A stretch of 64,000 bases of DNA from Hydractinia symbiolongicarpus (GCF_029227915.1 NC_079879.1:14196001-14260000); one strand, 5' to 3'. Positions 1-11,300 are shown, counted from the stretch's first letter. Notes: generated by a model not told the origin, from the sequence alone. A program made the numbers and translations.

Positions 1-476
1 GCATATCGATGTACGGCCTGTGTTATGCCTCCTCTTTTACCCTTCTTGAACATGAGGAGCATATCGGGATCCGTAAGGAACTCTAGCCTTATGTCTGTAA
101 ATTTTAGGGCTGCCTTCCATTCCAGGCGGGGTGCGCTGTAAAAATGGGCGGGGTCAAGGCTGTAGTTGTCCAGGCAGACGCCTCGAAATGTCTCGAAGAC
201 TTCTGTCAACAGCAGAACGTCTATGGTCAGGTAGAGGTCGTGATAGTCTCCCATGGTAACGTTATCACTCTCTGGGGTAATGATATTCCATACCTCTTTT
301 GCATAGGTATAATCCCTATCGTTAATACCCTTCATATTTAGTTTGCTGTAGAATGCCTCCTTGGGTGATAATTCCAGCTCCTCGAATCGCTGCTATCTAT
401 CCATGTATTCATAGGGGTACACGCCTTTTCTCAGCATCAGCCTGAAGGTATCATCTTTGTCGATAAATTTGGCTGA
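1..476 (-). pseudogene. Polinton DNA polymerase B fragment (second Polinton copy)
   Basis: Read on the minus strand this stretch is one open frame except for a single in-frame TAG. It encodes a middle segment of a protein-primed family B DNA polymerase (pPolB) of Polinton/Maverick type. The Exo III-like segment YHDLYLTIDVLLL and the following FRGVCLDNY and HFYSAPRLEWKAALKF are clear counterparts of the segment at about 10770-11030 in the larger Polinton of this window, but the protein differs at many positions. It is therefore another copy or subfamily, not a recent duplicate. The fragment is cut by the window start and, at about 476, by the adjacent retrotransposon. No other genes of this element are seen. 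Such enzymes replicate the transposon; this piece cannot function alone. Confidence 0.85.
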
Positions 477-479
477 GGA

Positions 480-2516
480 GTGCTCCAACATTTGTGGCAG
501 TGCAAAGTTAAAATTGGACTTCCAGCAGAAGAACAATCTACAGACCCTCGAAATGATATAAATGAACGCATTCTACAACAAACACAACCAGAACGGTTTT
601 ATTGGGATAACGTTAGAGGTACAGATGCGATTGATCAAATTAATTCTTGTTATGAGAAAATTGTATTTTGGAGGCGAAATTTGTTCATGCTTCCAAATGG
701 TGCTACTGGAAAAAACTTTCTTCGAGAAGGAACTAGACTATTGAATAGCTGGGTGGAAAATAGCCCAATCAAATGTATTGCGTTAAAAGCAGTGCACGCA
801 ATGCCAGCTCTATTACTTCAGAAGCCGTCAAAAAACTCGAAAAGCAAAGACCATGTTAACGCATTACAACGAAGACTAGAATGGTGGAACAAAGGCGATT
901 TTCAAGCACTCTGCGATGAATGTGAAATGCTTCAATCACGATTACCTAAACCAACCGAGAGAAGAAACATAGAAGTTGTTTCGAGAAAGTGTAAAGATCT
1001 CATGCAGATTGGAAATGTGAACGGAGCAATCAAATTATTAACAAACAACATGGCAGGTGACATTCTTCCTTTAAATGACGAAACATTCAATTTATTACGA
1101 GTTAAACATCCACCAGGCGAACAAGCGAAGGAAGACGTTATATTGCAAGGACCGTTATCAACGGTTAATCCGATTGTATATGACGTCATTGATGACACGT
1201 ACGTATTGAAAGCAGCTTACAAAAGAATGCAAGTAACAAAAGGAGGCTCCGGACCTTCTGGGATGGACGCAGATGGATGGAGAAAGCCTTTAACTTTAAA
1301 GGTTTTCGGTGAATGCGGTTTTGATTTAAGAAGAGCTATAGCCAACGTTATAAAGAAGTTATGTATAGAAAATGTTGAAGATCAATGGCTTGAAGCATTT
1401 ACTGCTTGCAGACTCGTACATCTAGACAAAAAACCTGGAGTAAGACCAATTGGTGTTGGAGAAGTCTTGCGAAGAATATGTGGCAAGGTAGTGATGGCAG
1501 TTCTTCAGAAAGACGTCCTTAAATCAAGTGCGGAAATTCAGATGTGCTCGGGTCAGAAGTCTGGCAGTGAAGCGGCAATCCACGCGATGAGGAAGGTATT
1601 TGACAGTGAAGAAACAGAGGCTGTTTTACTTGTTGATGCAGCAAATGCCTTCAATAGTATCAACAGAGAAGCACTCCTGCACAACGTCAAGATTGTTTGC
1701 CCGACTATTGCATGTTATGTCATCAATTGCTATAGATTTCATGCGAGGCTTTTCATCATTGGAGGTAAAGAAATAAGATCCGAGGAGGGTACTACGCAGG
1801 GTGATCCGCTAGGGATGGCAATATACGCAATTGGTCTAACACCCCTACTTAATCTGATGGCTGACGGAATATTTGAGACTACTGTTGCTGCTTTCGCTGA
1901 TGACGTTAGTGCAGGTGGAAAATGTAGAAAGCTGAAAGTTTGGTGGGATAGATTGATGCAAATTGGACCATTGTTCGGTTACAATCCACAACCTCACAAA
2001 TCTTGGCTAATTGTAAAACCAGGACACGAACAACTGGCGAAAGCGACTTTTGAGGGCACGAATATCCAGATATGTACTGATGGTGAAAGACATCTTGGCG
2101 CCTCGATCGGAAGTGACAGCTTCAGGAAGGAGTACTGTGAAAAAATGGTAACGAACTGGGTGAAGGAGATATCTTTACTTTCAGATATTGCGCTATCACA
2201 GCCACAAGCTGCTTATGCCTGTTATACAAGTGGTTATCAACACAAATTTTCATTCTTCCTCAGAACAATACCTGGGATTGAGAAGTATCTGAGTCCACTT
2301 GAAGAAATCATACGACATCGATTGCTACCTGCTATTACTGGCGGACACATTGTGAACGATGATGAACGCACATTCCTGTCTTCGCCTCCTCGACTTGGTG
2401 GTTTGGGAATTATCAATCCCATTGAACGAGCGCCCACAGAGCTACGAAACTCAGAAAGCATAACTGCTTCTTTGAAGAACGTAATTCTTCGTAAAAATGT
2501 TGTTGATGAGAAATAG
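480..2516 (+). CDS. Reverse transcriptase (retroelement polyprotein, N-terminal and RT part)
   Basis: A 678-codon open frame encodes a reverse transcriptase. RT motifs are visible in order: LDKKPGVRPIGVGEVLRR near residue 318, motif A LLVDAANAFNS near 381 (catalytic Asp), motif B TTQGDPLGMA near 438, and motif C FADD near 472, followed by GERHLGASIGS in the thumb region. The first 200 residues have no domain I can name. The frame has no ATG start; it opens at a GTG next to the probable insertion boundary, so the 5' end is probably truncated. It ends at TAG 2514-2516. The downstream segment continues the protein in another frame, which suggests one frameshift near 2510 rather than two natural ORFs. 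The long undamaged frame suggests a fairly young insertion. Confidence 0.85.
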   Translation: MLQHLWQCKVKIGLPAEEQSTDPRNDINERILQQTQPERFYWDNVRGTDAIDQINSCYEKIVFWRRNLFMLPNGATGKNFLREGTRLLNSWVENSPIKCIALKAVHAMPALLLQKPSKNSKSKDHVNALQRRLEWWNKGDFQALCDECEMLQSRLPKPTERRNIEVVSRKCKDLMQIGNVNGAIKLLTNNMAGDILPLNDETFNLLRVKHPPGEQAKEDVILQGPLSTVNPIVYDVIDDTYVLKAAYKRMQVTKGGSGPSGMDADGWRKPLTLKVFGECGFDLRRAIANVIKKLCIENVEDQWLEAFTACRLVHLDKKPGVRPIGVGEVLRRICGKVVMAVLQKDVLKSSAEIQMCSGQKSGSEAAIHAMRKVFDSEETEAVLLVDAANAFNSINREALLHNVKIVCPTIACYVINCYRFHARLFIIGGKEIRSEEGTTQGDPLGMAIYAIGLTPLLNLMADGIFETTVAAFADDVSAGGKCRKLKVWWDRLMQIGPLFGYNPQPHKSWLIVKPGHEQLAKATFEGTNIQICTDGERHLGASIGSDSFRKEYCEKMVTNWVKEISLLSDIALSQPQAAYACYTSGYQHKFSFFLRTIPGIEKYLSPLEEIIRHRLLPAITGGHIVNDDERTFLSSPPRLGGLGIINPIERAPTELRNSESITASLKNVILRKNVVDEK

Positions 2517-2521
2517 TATCA

Positions 2522-3394
2522 TTGACGGCAGTGAAAAACAACCGGAGACAACAGAATCTGGAAAAATTGAAAAATCTGCAATTACGTATGACACCTGAAG
2601 CTGCACGATTGAACGAGTCAAATATGGAGAGTGGTGTATCAAATTGGCTTACATCTTTACCAATTAAAGAGCGGAACTATGATCTGAACAAGGAGCAGTT
2701 TTTTGACGCTCTACGTTTGCGATACGATTGGACAATCCCGAAACTTCCATCAGAATGCGTGTGTGGAAGCAAATTTAATGTTACACATGCGTTATCGTGC
2801 GAGAAAGGTGGCTACTTCTCTTTACGACACAATGAGATACGAGATATTACAGGGAAATTACTGGAGGAAGTATGTAAAGATGTGAGAAAGGAACCATTGC
2901 TGTTACGTTTAAGCGGTGAAAGAATCCATCAAAACGGTATTTTATCACAGGAAGCACGATTAGACATCAGCCCAGTCGGTTTTTGGACCCCTGGTCAACG
3001 AGTATTTTTAGATGTACAGGTCTTTGACCTCAACGCTCTGAGATACAAGGGTCTTTCTCTTGACAAATGCTTTAAGAAAAACGAAGAAGAGAAGAAGAGA
3101 GGATACAACGAAAGAGTTATGCAAGTAGAAAATGGAACATTATCTCCCCTTGTTTTTGCAACAAACGGTGGTATGGGAAGAGAGTGTAAACGATTTTATC
3201 AGAGACTGTCTGAAATGATTTCAGAAAAAAGAAACATCAGATTCGCAGAAGCCACGAAGTGTATTAGAACTAAAATTTCCTTTAGTCTGCTGCGATCAAC
3301 ACTACTTTGCCTGAGAGGTTGCAGATCCTTCGCTCGGGACCACCAGCTGACAGATATGGAACTCGGAAATGTTGTATCACTCATTCGATCTTGA
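2522..3394 (+). CDS. C-terminal restriction-like endonuclease region of the retroelement
   Basis: A 290-codon frame continues the retroelement protein. A zinc-knuckle-like cluster (C79, C81, H89, C93, in CVCGSKFNVTHALSC) is followed by RHNEIRD (102-108), then ARLDI and, about 15 residues later, FLDVQVF. This order (CX1-2C...HX3-4C, RH, then an acidic pair) matches the layout of restriction-like endonucleases at the C-terminus of early-branching non-LTR elements. The usual K/R-P-D is RLD here, so the assignment is by layout, not by a perfect motif. The start is arbitrary because the protein probably continues from the RT frame. It ends at a TGA within 3392-3394. Confidence 0.65.
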   Translation: MTAVKNNRRQQNLEKLKNLQLRMTPEAARLNESNMESGVSNWLTSLPIKERNYDLNKEQFFDALRLRYDWTIPKLPSECVCGSKFNVTHALSCEKGGYFSLRHNEIRDITGKLLEEVCKDVRKEPLLLRLSGERIHQNGILSQEARLDISPVGFWTPGQRVFLDVQVFDLNALRYKGLSLDKCFKKNEEEKKRGYNERVMQVENGTLSPLVFATNGGMGRECKRFYQRLSEMISEKRNIRFAEATKCIRTKISFSLLRSTLLCLRGCRSFARDHQLTDMELGNVVSLIRS

Positions 3395-4360
3395 ATAATC
3401 AAGCGTTGTTAATAATTAAGTGAAACCATGTTGACCTGTAAATTGTTAATAACTTTTTATTTTATTTTTGTGTTGTTGTAATATAATAACTTCAATTCGT
3501 AAAAAAAGAAGAATTATGGCACGGGGGAGCGGGTAAGTTACAATATTCGGTCAGATCGCATGTCACTTTTGGTCGCACAAGTCGAAACCAATACACTCCT
3601 CTCCTCCGGGACGAGTGTAACAACTGAACAACTACATACAACTGATGTGTTGCGTAACTCAAATACTCACAGCATTGACATTTTTAACGTAGCTTTATGA
3701 GTAGAGGGAGTATGAAGCGCCCAATTTCATAAAATTAGTACTTGCTAAAAGTTTTACCCTGACGGTGTCTATTTTATGATAATCGTTAAAATCAAACAAT
3801 CGTTATTATTTGTATCAATATTTTCTTGTCACTCTCGTTACAAAGTTGAGTTTAGTAAAGATAAATGTACGTAAAAATAGTTTTGCACAATAACAAAAAT
3901 ATAAAGAAACAAAATGTAACTTGTGTGGTGGCAACAACAATCAGCTTATATATTAAAAAAATACAACAATACAACAAAACAACGAATATGACAATGTATG
4001 AATAACAAAATGTATTTAATAAAAAACAGAAGATGTTGAAAGGCTAAGGGGCTTCACAGCTTACAAACATGCTGAAAGACAGGGCTGAGATGTGGATAAA
4101 ATTGCTTAAAGCTAACCTACCTAAAAGCTGCAAAATTCAACTTCGTGAAATAGAAATTATGTTGTTTTTTACGTGCAAAAACTTTTAAGAACAAATTTTA
4201 ACTAGAAATATATATGACACAAAAATACCAAAATTACATTTATCTTTTCTAAATTATACCACTGTGAAGGAGTGCTTTTGTAACATGGAAGAAAAAGCAC
4301 AAGTAAAATCTTCATAGGTTTCTAAAACAGGTACAGTTAATAACAACAAGCAGGTTCAAA
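3395..4360. other. Non-coding: retroelement tail and spacer
   Basis: AT-rich. The first 120-150 bases are the probable 3' tail of the retrotransposon. The rest contains only short ORFs and no repeat or gene I can name. It lies downstream of the last HECT exon (minus strand) and should contain that gene's 3' UTR and polyadenylation region. Confidence 0.4.
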
Positions 4361-4732
4361 CTAAAAACCCACGTTTTTTTTGTAAGACACATGTATGTCA
4401 CAAGAAGGCAATTGACAACTTCCATGGCAAAATATTAAAAACGATTCCAGTTCCTTAAAATTAGCATTCTGAAGAAACCGCATGAAAAATTGATGAGTCT
4501 GAGCATGATCGTCCTTTGTCTTATCGAATTTAAGCTTCGCTTTTACGGTTTCTACGGACAGCTGCCTATGTTGGTAAACAAACAATGGCTCGAATAATGA
4601 AGCGTTTGCCTCAATAATCTGTAAAACTTGTAGTAATTCCATCCCTTTTCGAAACTGTTGTAAAGCTGGAATTCTTCTCCCAATCACATCTTGGTAAATA
4701 ATCGATTGCATGATGTAATCTCGGTTCTGAAG
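4361..4732 (-). CDS. HECT-domain protein, last exon (C-terminal lobe)
   Basis: A minus-strand exon with acceptor AG at 4733-4734 (pyrimidine-rich TTACTTTCAG) and a stop at 4361. It encodes RRIPALQQFRKGMELLQVLQIIEANASLFEPLFVY (split here only by reading) and ends with a FLIFCHGSCQLPS segment. These resemble the C-terminal part of the HECT catalytic domain in the invertebrate/fish G2/M-phase E3-like group, where a Gly-Ser stretch before the conserved end is typical. HECT enzymes accept ubiquitin on a C-terminal cysteine and pass it to substrate; C in FCHGSC or LPSC is a candidate, but I cannot fix the catalytic one. The N-terminal half of the domain lies 23 kb away at 28082-28480. This exon itself has no stop. 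Confidence 0.6.
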   Translation of the reverse strand, partial: LQNRDYIMQSIIYQDVIGRRIPALQQFRKGMELLQVLQIIEANASLFEPLFVYQHRQLSVETVKAKLKFDKTKDDHAQTHQFFMRFLQNANFKELESFLIFCHGSCQLPSCDIHVSYKKNVGF

Positions 4733-4783
4733 CTGAAAGTAAACGATGTGTTTTTACTGTTCTCAATATACTCACTATGGGTG

Positions 4784-4813
4784 CAATATAAATATTAAAT
4801 AATATTTATATTG
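4784..4813. repeat. Perfect hairpin, 13-bp arms
   Basis: CAATATAAATATT and its exact inverted copy flank a 4-base loop. It lies in the short intron between two HECT exons and directly precedes a second perfect hairpin at 4816. Confidence 0.9.
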
Positions 4814-4815
4814 AA

Positions 4816-4852
4816 AAATTACATTCCCACAATTTTTGTGGGAATGTAATTT
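4816..4852. repeat. Perfect hairpin, 17-bp arms, 3-base loop
   Basis: Arms AAATTACATTCCCACAA and its exact inverted copy, loop TTT. With the hairpin at 4784 it makes two adjacent perfect palindromes separated by only two bases. Confidence 0.95.
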
Positions 4853-4916
4853 AAAGGCCAATCATTAAAGTACATTTTCCACAAAATCAGGGATGCTGCA
4901 AGTAGAAATTATACTC

Positions 4917-5020
4917 ACATTTTACATCTGTACAAGTCCACTCCGTTCATATAAATTTTGAAATGTATCTTCCATAAAGATTTCTCGTAATCTCTGATCA
5001 CCGACATCACTTGCATAAAT
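4917..5020 (-). pseudogene. HECT-domain protein, penultimate exon
   Basis: Minus-strand exon with a good acceptor (TTCTTAG, AG at 5021-5022). It encodes DVGDQRLREIFMEDTFQNLYERSG. The upstream exon ends in phase 0 (donor at 28081-28080) and this exon reads on in phase 0. The strongest donor (GTGAGT) at its 3' end would include an in-frame TAA. The alternative weaker GT donors avoid the stop, and only one of them (GTACAG) keeps the phase needed by the last exon. Either the exon is damaged or a weak donor is used. Confidence 0.5.
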
Positions 5021-5132
5021 CTAAGAATGCAAAATAGACTTTTAGAGATAAAAATTTACCTAAAAAAAAAGGTTTAGGATAAAAATTTTGTGACAAAATT
5101 TTGTTGTTGTGTTTCTTTTTTTGCACATATAT

Positions 5133-5831
5133 TCTATATAATAATACGCCAGTTCTGTCTGTCTGTCACTTTTGCAAAGTGGATAAAATTTCTTTGATAA
5201 AGTCTATAAAACATCGCCTAAAAATTTGTTCTGTAAATTAGCAAACTTTGACGTTAGAGCAATATTGACGTGAAGCCATTGCATTGCACTTTTAAATTTA
5301 AGGCTAAGTAACTTGGAAACGGGCGGAAATAACTGACGTCATCTCCTGCGTGGGTTACTAGGGTCTACCTGGGACTAAGTTGGGTAAGTTGTCCAAACCT
5401 GGGTCACCGCATCCGTTCCGGAAGGGACGGGTTAATGACGTCGTCAAAAAACCTTTAAACCTTGATATCTCTGCAACCGTTTGTTAAAAGTACACGATTC
5501 TATACATTTTCTTGATCAGCGTTTCAAGATCTATACGATGAAGGCAACAGGTATACAAATTTCTGAAAAAAATTTTTGGGTCTTGACGGACGATTGCTGA
5601 CGTCAGCAAAATATTTAAATCACTTATATCTCTTTAACCACTCATTAAAACCACACGATCATATACATTTTCTTGATCGTCAGCAGTTTACTCTCCACAC
5701 AGTCAAGGCAACGTGAAAGCAAAGTTCTATTTTTTATAAGAATAGGTTGATGACGTCATCAAAATTTGAATAACGTTTTTTTCTATTTTTATCCTGCCTC
5801 AGTGGATTTTTCCACGGGCTTTATCGACTAG
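5133..5831 (+). mobile_element. Helitron-like copy 1
   Basis: 699 bp, complete by its ends: starts TCTATATAATAATACGCCAG and ends in the GTGGA/TCCAC hairpin plus CTAG. Its 5' subterminus carries a short CTGT repeat. The interior has two copies of a module with TACATTTTCTTGATC and TGACGTCAGCAAAAT. Confidence 0.85.
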
Positions 5832-6886
5832 TCTATATAATAATACGCCAGTTCCGTGTGTCTGTAACAGGCAAAGTGGATATGTTCATTTTCCTTTAAT
5901 CTTACCGAAATTTTCTTTGAAGTAACCGAAAAATGCATGTCTAATATGCTAAATTTTCTGACGGTACGGCGCGACGTCAATAACACCACTTTAACGTCAA
6001 TATCCTATATTAAATTAATGAAGCCGTTACAGTGCACTTAAAACTTTGAGGCCAAATAACTTGGAAACGAGGTGGTGACGTCAATGATTTTTCACTGCGT
6101 GGGTAACTAGGGACCACCTGGGACCAATTTGGGTAAGTTTCCCAAACCTGGATCCCCGAATCCGTTTCGGAATGGACGGGTTGATGACGTCATCACAAAA
6201 CCTTCAAATCCCAATATCTCTGCAACCGTTTGTCAAAAGTGCACGTTCCTATACATTTTCTTGATCAGCATTTCAAGATCTATATGATGAATGCAACGGG
6301 TGTACGAATTTGTGAAGATATTTTTTTTGGAACTTTTGATAGGGACTTTGCTGACGTCAGCAAAATTTTAAAGCCCTTAAATCTCCTTAGGCGTTTGTCA
6401 AAAACATAGGACACTATACATTTTCTTGATCAGCGTTTCAAGATCTATACGATGAATGCAACGGGTGTACGAATTTGTGAAGAATTTTTTTTTGGATCTT
6501 TTGATAGGGACTTTGCTGACGTCAGCAAAATTTTAAAGCCGTTAAATCTCCTTAGGCGTTTGTCAAAAACATAGGATACTATACATTTTCTTGATCAGTG
6601 TTTCAAGATCTATACGATGAAGGCAACAGGTATACAAATTTCTAAATAAAAGTTTTGGGGGTTTGACTGGCCATTGCTGACGTCAGCAAAATTTTAAAAC
6701 CCTTATATCTCATTAACCGCTTATCAAAAGCACATGATCATATACATTTTCTTGATCAGCAGTTTAAGCTCTACACAATAGATGCAACGCGAAAACAAAA
6801 TTCTAAATTTTTAATGCATAGGTTGCTGACGTCATTAAAATGTTTATCCTGCCTCAGTGGATTTTTCCACTGGCCTTATCGACTAG
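5832..6886 (+). mobile_element. Helitron-like copy 2, with four internal modules
   Basis: 1055 bp with both ends. The interior has four copies of a module of about 165 bp (ATACATTTTCTTGATCAGC near 6250, 6416, 6580 and 6741). Modules two and three are nearly identical, which points to recent internal tandem duplication. Confidence 0.85.
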
Positions 6887-8142
6887 TCTATATAATAATA
6901 CGCCAGTTCCAGTGTCTCTGTGACAGGCAAAGTGGATGTGTTCATTTTCCTTTGATGTTGCCGAAAAGAATCTTTGATGTTGCCGTAAAATATATCTTCT
7001 TTGTCGTGAAAAGCTGCAAGTTTTGTGTGGTTTGTTAAATGAAGTTCCAGCACAGAGTAACGGAAATTGTGTGTTGCAAAAAAGATGGCTGTTTTTTTTA
7101 AGCATTTTCTACTCTTTCCTTCAAAATAAATTTTTACAAAAGCATTTAAAAAGGGGCATGGTATATAAATGAAGTATAGAAAGGTTTCTGTAAGGTTTGT
7201 TTATGTTTTTTTCAGTTTCATGTTTGTTAGCTAGCATCATAAAACCAACCACACCAATAACAACCTAATATCTAGGCTAGCTCAGACTTTATAAATATGT
7301 AGCTATGTTCTTTATACCTAGCTAAGTCTCCAGTTTATATTCAACTGACCAGCTATTAGCTGCTGTAGCTAGCTTATGTTTGCTTCAGCTTTATGTTGCT
7401 TTTTACATGTAGCTAAGCTAGCTACCGTAGTGTTATCTTAGTAGTCTTTGCTAAGAATGTGACTGTAACTTATTTCATTTGACATTTTAAGCTTAAATTA
7501 ACAAGCCACAACAACTTTTAAAAAAGTATTACATAATATTTAAGAAGAGTTTAAGGACTGTTTTTAAGCAAATAATTTTTTTTCACATTTTGTGTATGCA
7601 AATAATGTTTTTTTCACATTTTGTGTAACTAAACTTATATACATCGGTTACATGCAATATGACGAAACGATTTTTTTTAACATGTAGTAGTTCTGGTACC
7701 TTACGTGTAGTGATTTTTGTTGTTCTAGATGTTCTGACTAAAATGTTTTTGTTTATGACATTTTGTCTTAATTAAGAAAAGTTTCATCTTTTTTGAGGGA
7801 GTACAACCCCCCGAAAAAACTTGTGTTTTTTTTATATTTTGTATAAATTCTTACCGGGCAGGACTCTGTACAACATACCGAAATGACTGATCCCTCTCTA
7901 TTTATAAATTTGATGCGTTCCAAATCGCAGTTTTTTGAAATTTTGGATAATATTTAATGAGTACAAGATACAAATACTGATTTTTGTTGAATCAGAAGTA
8001 TTTCCTAGAACTATTCTTTTTTTACACTTTTGTGCAGAAAAAGTGTATGCAATATCATTAGAATAACTGATTTGTTGCAAACTGTTTTTTGTTTTCACAT
8101 TTTGGATTTGTTATAAAGGGCATATATCAATAGACAAATATA

Positions 8143-8331
8143 AGAGGTAGGAAAATGTATGTTCTGGTGCATTCGAGCACGCACATCATACAGCAAATGA
8201 GTAACTGCTCCAGAAATGACGTCACGCTTCATTGCACAATTGCGGGACTTTCCCTAAAACCCCGAATTCCCGGAATCCGACAATTCTGGGGATTCGCCTA
8301 CTCGATAACCGCACCAGAAAAATGCTGGTTG
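8143..8331 (+). repeat. Polinton left terminal inverted repeat
   Basis: 189 bp, pairing with 21980-22168 with scattered mismatches. Includes the segment CCGGAATCCGACAATTCTGG. Confidence 0.92.
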
Positions 8332-8355
8332 GGCTCTAAAATCTATACAATAAAT

Positions 8356-11300
8356 ATGAATATGTATACCGTCAAACAATTACGTGATAAGGCAAAGGCC
8401 CGTGGACTCAGGGGATATTACAGGCTACGCAAAGTCGATCTTGTTACTTTATTGGAGGCGTCTCCCCAACCTGCTTCTGCTCCGAGGGCAGAAGCATTCA
8501 CACCAGATGCCTTGGATATATTCGAGCGTCAAGAGATGGCAAAAACCCGTCCAATTAAGAACAAGATTGAACCTCGACTCCCCACACCCGAGGCCATAAA
8601 TGTACTTGAACGCCAAGAGATGGCGAGGACACGTCCATTTGTCAAGAGTAAGCTGCGGGAGTGGTCTGACTGGCTTGTGAACTATGTACCAGAGGGTATT
8701 AGAAAGCCGGTACATAGTATATATACATCGGTAAAAAATCGTATCCTTGCTCTTTATGATGGAGGCAAGAAGACCCTGATCGGTGAAGTTGAGCAAGAGA
8801 CAAAGGAGGATCATGCTGAAGATAAGCAGCAACCGAACCAAGATTTCACACCCTAGGAAAATAAACATGCTCACCATAAAACCTTCAGAAGCTTCTGCAT
8901 CCCTGGCATAGACGGTACGGATGTTGATGGGTACTTGGGAATTATGAAATCACACGTGAAAACCCTGGTCGAGAAGCAGGTTAAAGATATAGGGTCTTCT
9001 AAAGTACAGTGCTCCCTCTGGATTTTATGGAAGAAGCCAGTGGATGATAGCAGCGAGGATGATACCAACAAGTTTATCGAAATCAATAAGATCTTCCACA
9101 GCAACATGACACCGGTTTTTCATGGTAGCGACGTGGAAGAGGTGCTGGATAAGATGCTCGCCCAAGTCAAAGCGCATGTGGAGAACCCAGCACTTCCCAA
9201 TAGCAGCTTCACTATTAGCAAAATCATGCACCTCGACGTAGACTTCCACGAGCTCAAATTGACGAGAGGCTCCTCATACATTGAAGCATCAAGGTGGTTA
9301 GCTAATAAGAAAGCTATTATTAATCCATAGAACAACGATGAAGAATGTTTCAAGTGGAGTATCATAGCAGCGCTACATTATGAGGAAATAAAATATAATC
9401 CAGAACGCATAAGCAAGCTTCGACCATTTGCAGATGAGTATAACTAGCAGGGCATCGAGTTTCCCACAAGCATCAAGGATATCACCAAATTCGAGAAGAA
9501 CAACCCAGACATCGCGGTGAACGTCTTGTACGTGACAGGGAAGACTTTCAATATCCTACGTCGATCGACACACAACGAACGCCAGAAACAGGTTAATCTG
9601 CTACTCCTCACGGACGATAAAAAGAGTCATTATATAGCCATCAAAAATCTCTCACGGCTATTGGGTAGCGAGATATCGAAGAATACAACAAAGATGCACT
9701 TCTGTATGAACTGTCTGCAGGCCTTTCCAACAATCGAATCGCGTGATAAGCACTATGCCTACTGCAAGGACAACGAAGCGGTCAAGATTACGATGACAAG
9801 CGAAAAGGAAAAGTGGCTCTACTATAAGGAAGGTCAGCAGGAATTCAAGGTACCCTTCGCCATCTACGCGGACTTCAAATCCCTACTCGTTCCCATGACG
9901 GAAGATAAGAGGGAGACCAAGACGAAAAAGTTAAATAGGCACGTACCATGTGGGTGGTGCACGTATAGTACATTCGCATATGGGTATGTACCAGATCCCT
10001 TGTATAGATATCGCGGTAAGGACTGTGTGAAGATGTTTGTTCAACACCTGGAGGATGAGGTAAAACGGCTCTACGCTGCCTTCCCACAGCATGACATGCT
10101 GCCCCTAACGGAGGTGTTACAAAGAGAGCATGAAGCGGCAAAGATATGTCACATCTGCATGAAACCCTTCGACGATGATCCGAAGAACCGCAAAGTTCGA
10201 GACCACTGTCACTACACGGGTCTATACAGAGGTGCCGGGCACAATACCTGCAATTTCAACTACAAGATACCCAGCCACGTACCCGTGATCTTCCACAATC
10301 TTTCGGGGTACGACGCCCACTTATTTATTCGAGAATTGGGGAAGAAGTATGATACCTAGGATATTGGTTGCATCGCTGAAAACACTGAAAAATATATCTC
10401 CTTCAATGTAAAAATCAAGGTACCCATTGCAGGTATGGGGTACGGTGATGGTGAAGCGTATAAAAAGATCGAGATTAGGTTCATAGACAGCTGTCGATTC
10501 ATGGCATCAAGCTTGGAGAAATTGGCAAGCAACCTCGATGATGAACAGTGCTAAAATGTCCGTTGGTATTTTGCTGAGGATGACACCTTTAAACTCATGC
10601 GCAGAAAAGGTGTCTATCCCTACGAATACATGAATAGCTGGCAACGATTCAAGGAGACGGAGCTACCTCCCAAATAGGCCTTCTATAGCAAGTTGAACAT
10701 GAAAGGATTAGCGATGAAGACTACGAACACCCTCAAAAAGTTTGGAATATCATCAATCCAAAGAGTGCCGAGGTCAACATGGGTGACTATCATGATATAT
10801 ATCTCGTCGCGGACGTCCTGCTATTGACTGACATCTTCCAGAGCTTTCGAGGAGTGTGCTTGGATAAATACAAGCTCGATTCTGCCCATTTCTACAGCAC
10901 ACCAGGTTTGGCATGGAAAGCAGCGTTGAAATACGCAGAAATCAAGCTGGAGCTGCTAACAGACCTTGATATGCTCCTGATGTTTGAAAAAGGTATTCGA
11001 GTTGTTATAACTCAAGCAGTGCACCGATATGCCAAAGCTAACAACAAGTATATGGGGGATCAATACGATCCGGACGCCGAGTCGTCATACTTGCAGTACT
11101 TTGACGCCCACAATCTCTATGGCTGGGCCATGCGTCAAAATCTACCCACGCATGGGTTCAAATGGTTGTCGAATGCTGAGACCTTTACAGAGAAGAGGAT
11201 CGAGAAGCTCGTAGCCGACAACAAGTATGGATACTTGTTGGAGGTTGACATTGATTACCCGGAGGGGCTACACGATAGGCACATCGAGCTGCCTTTCCTA

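Larger units (their letters stand above)
477..3545 (+). mobile_element. Retrotransposon with reverse transcriptase and restriction-like endonuclease
   Basis: The two coding segments at 480-3394, plus a short AT-rich tail, form one retrotransposon copy lying directly against the pPolB relic at 1-476. The 5' boundary is inferred from where the polymerase similarity stops (about 470-480). The 3' boundary is uncertain: after the stop at 3394 comes an AT-rich tail to about 3520-3545 with no clear poly(A). No long terminal repeats were seen. The presence of RT plus a C-terminal cysteine/histidine and RHNEIRD...RLDI...DV region fits a non-LTR element with a restriction-like endonuclease. The clade is not assigned. 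Confidence 0.6.

Noticed and set aside
6854-7105. Minus-strand ORFs here and at 24373-24639 similar to each other
   Set aside because: They are non-coding Helitron sequence repeated in copies 3 and 4; the similarity is that of the repeat.
8155-8355. Upstream extension of the polymerase frame to an ATG inside the terminal repeat
   Set aside because: The extension is terminal-repeat sequence; ATG 8356 just inside the repeat fits the SAP-like start.
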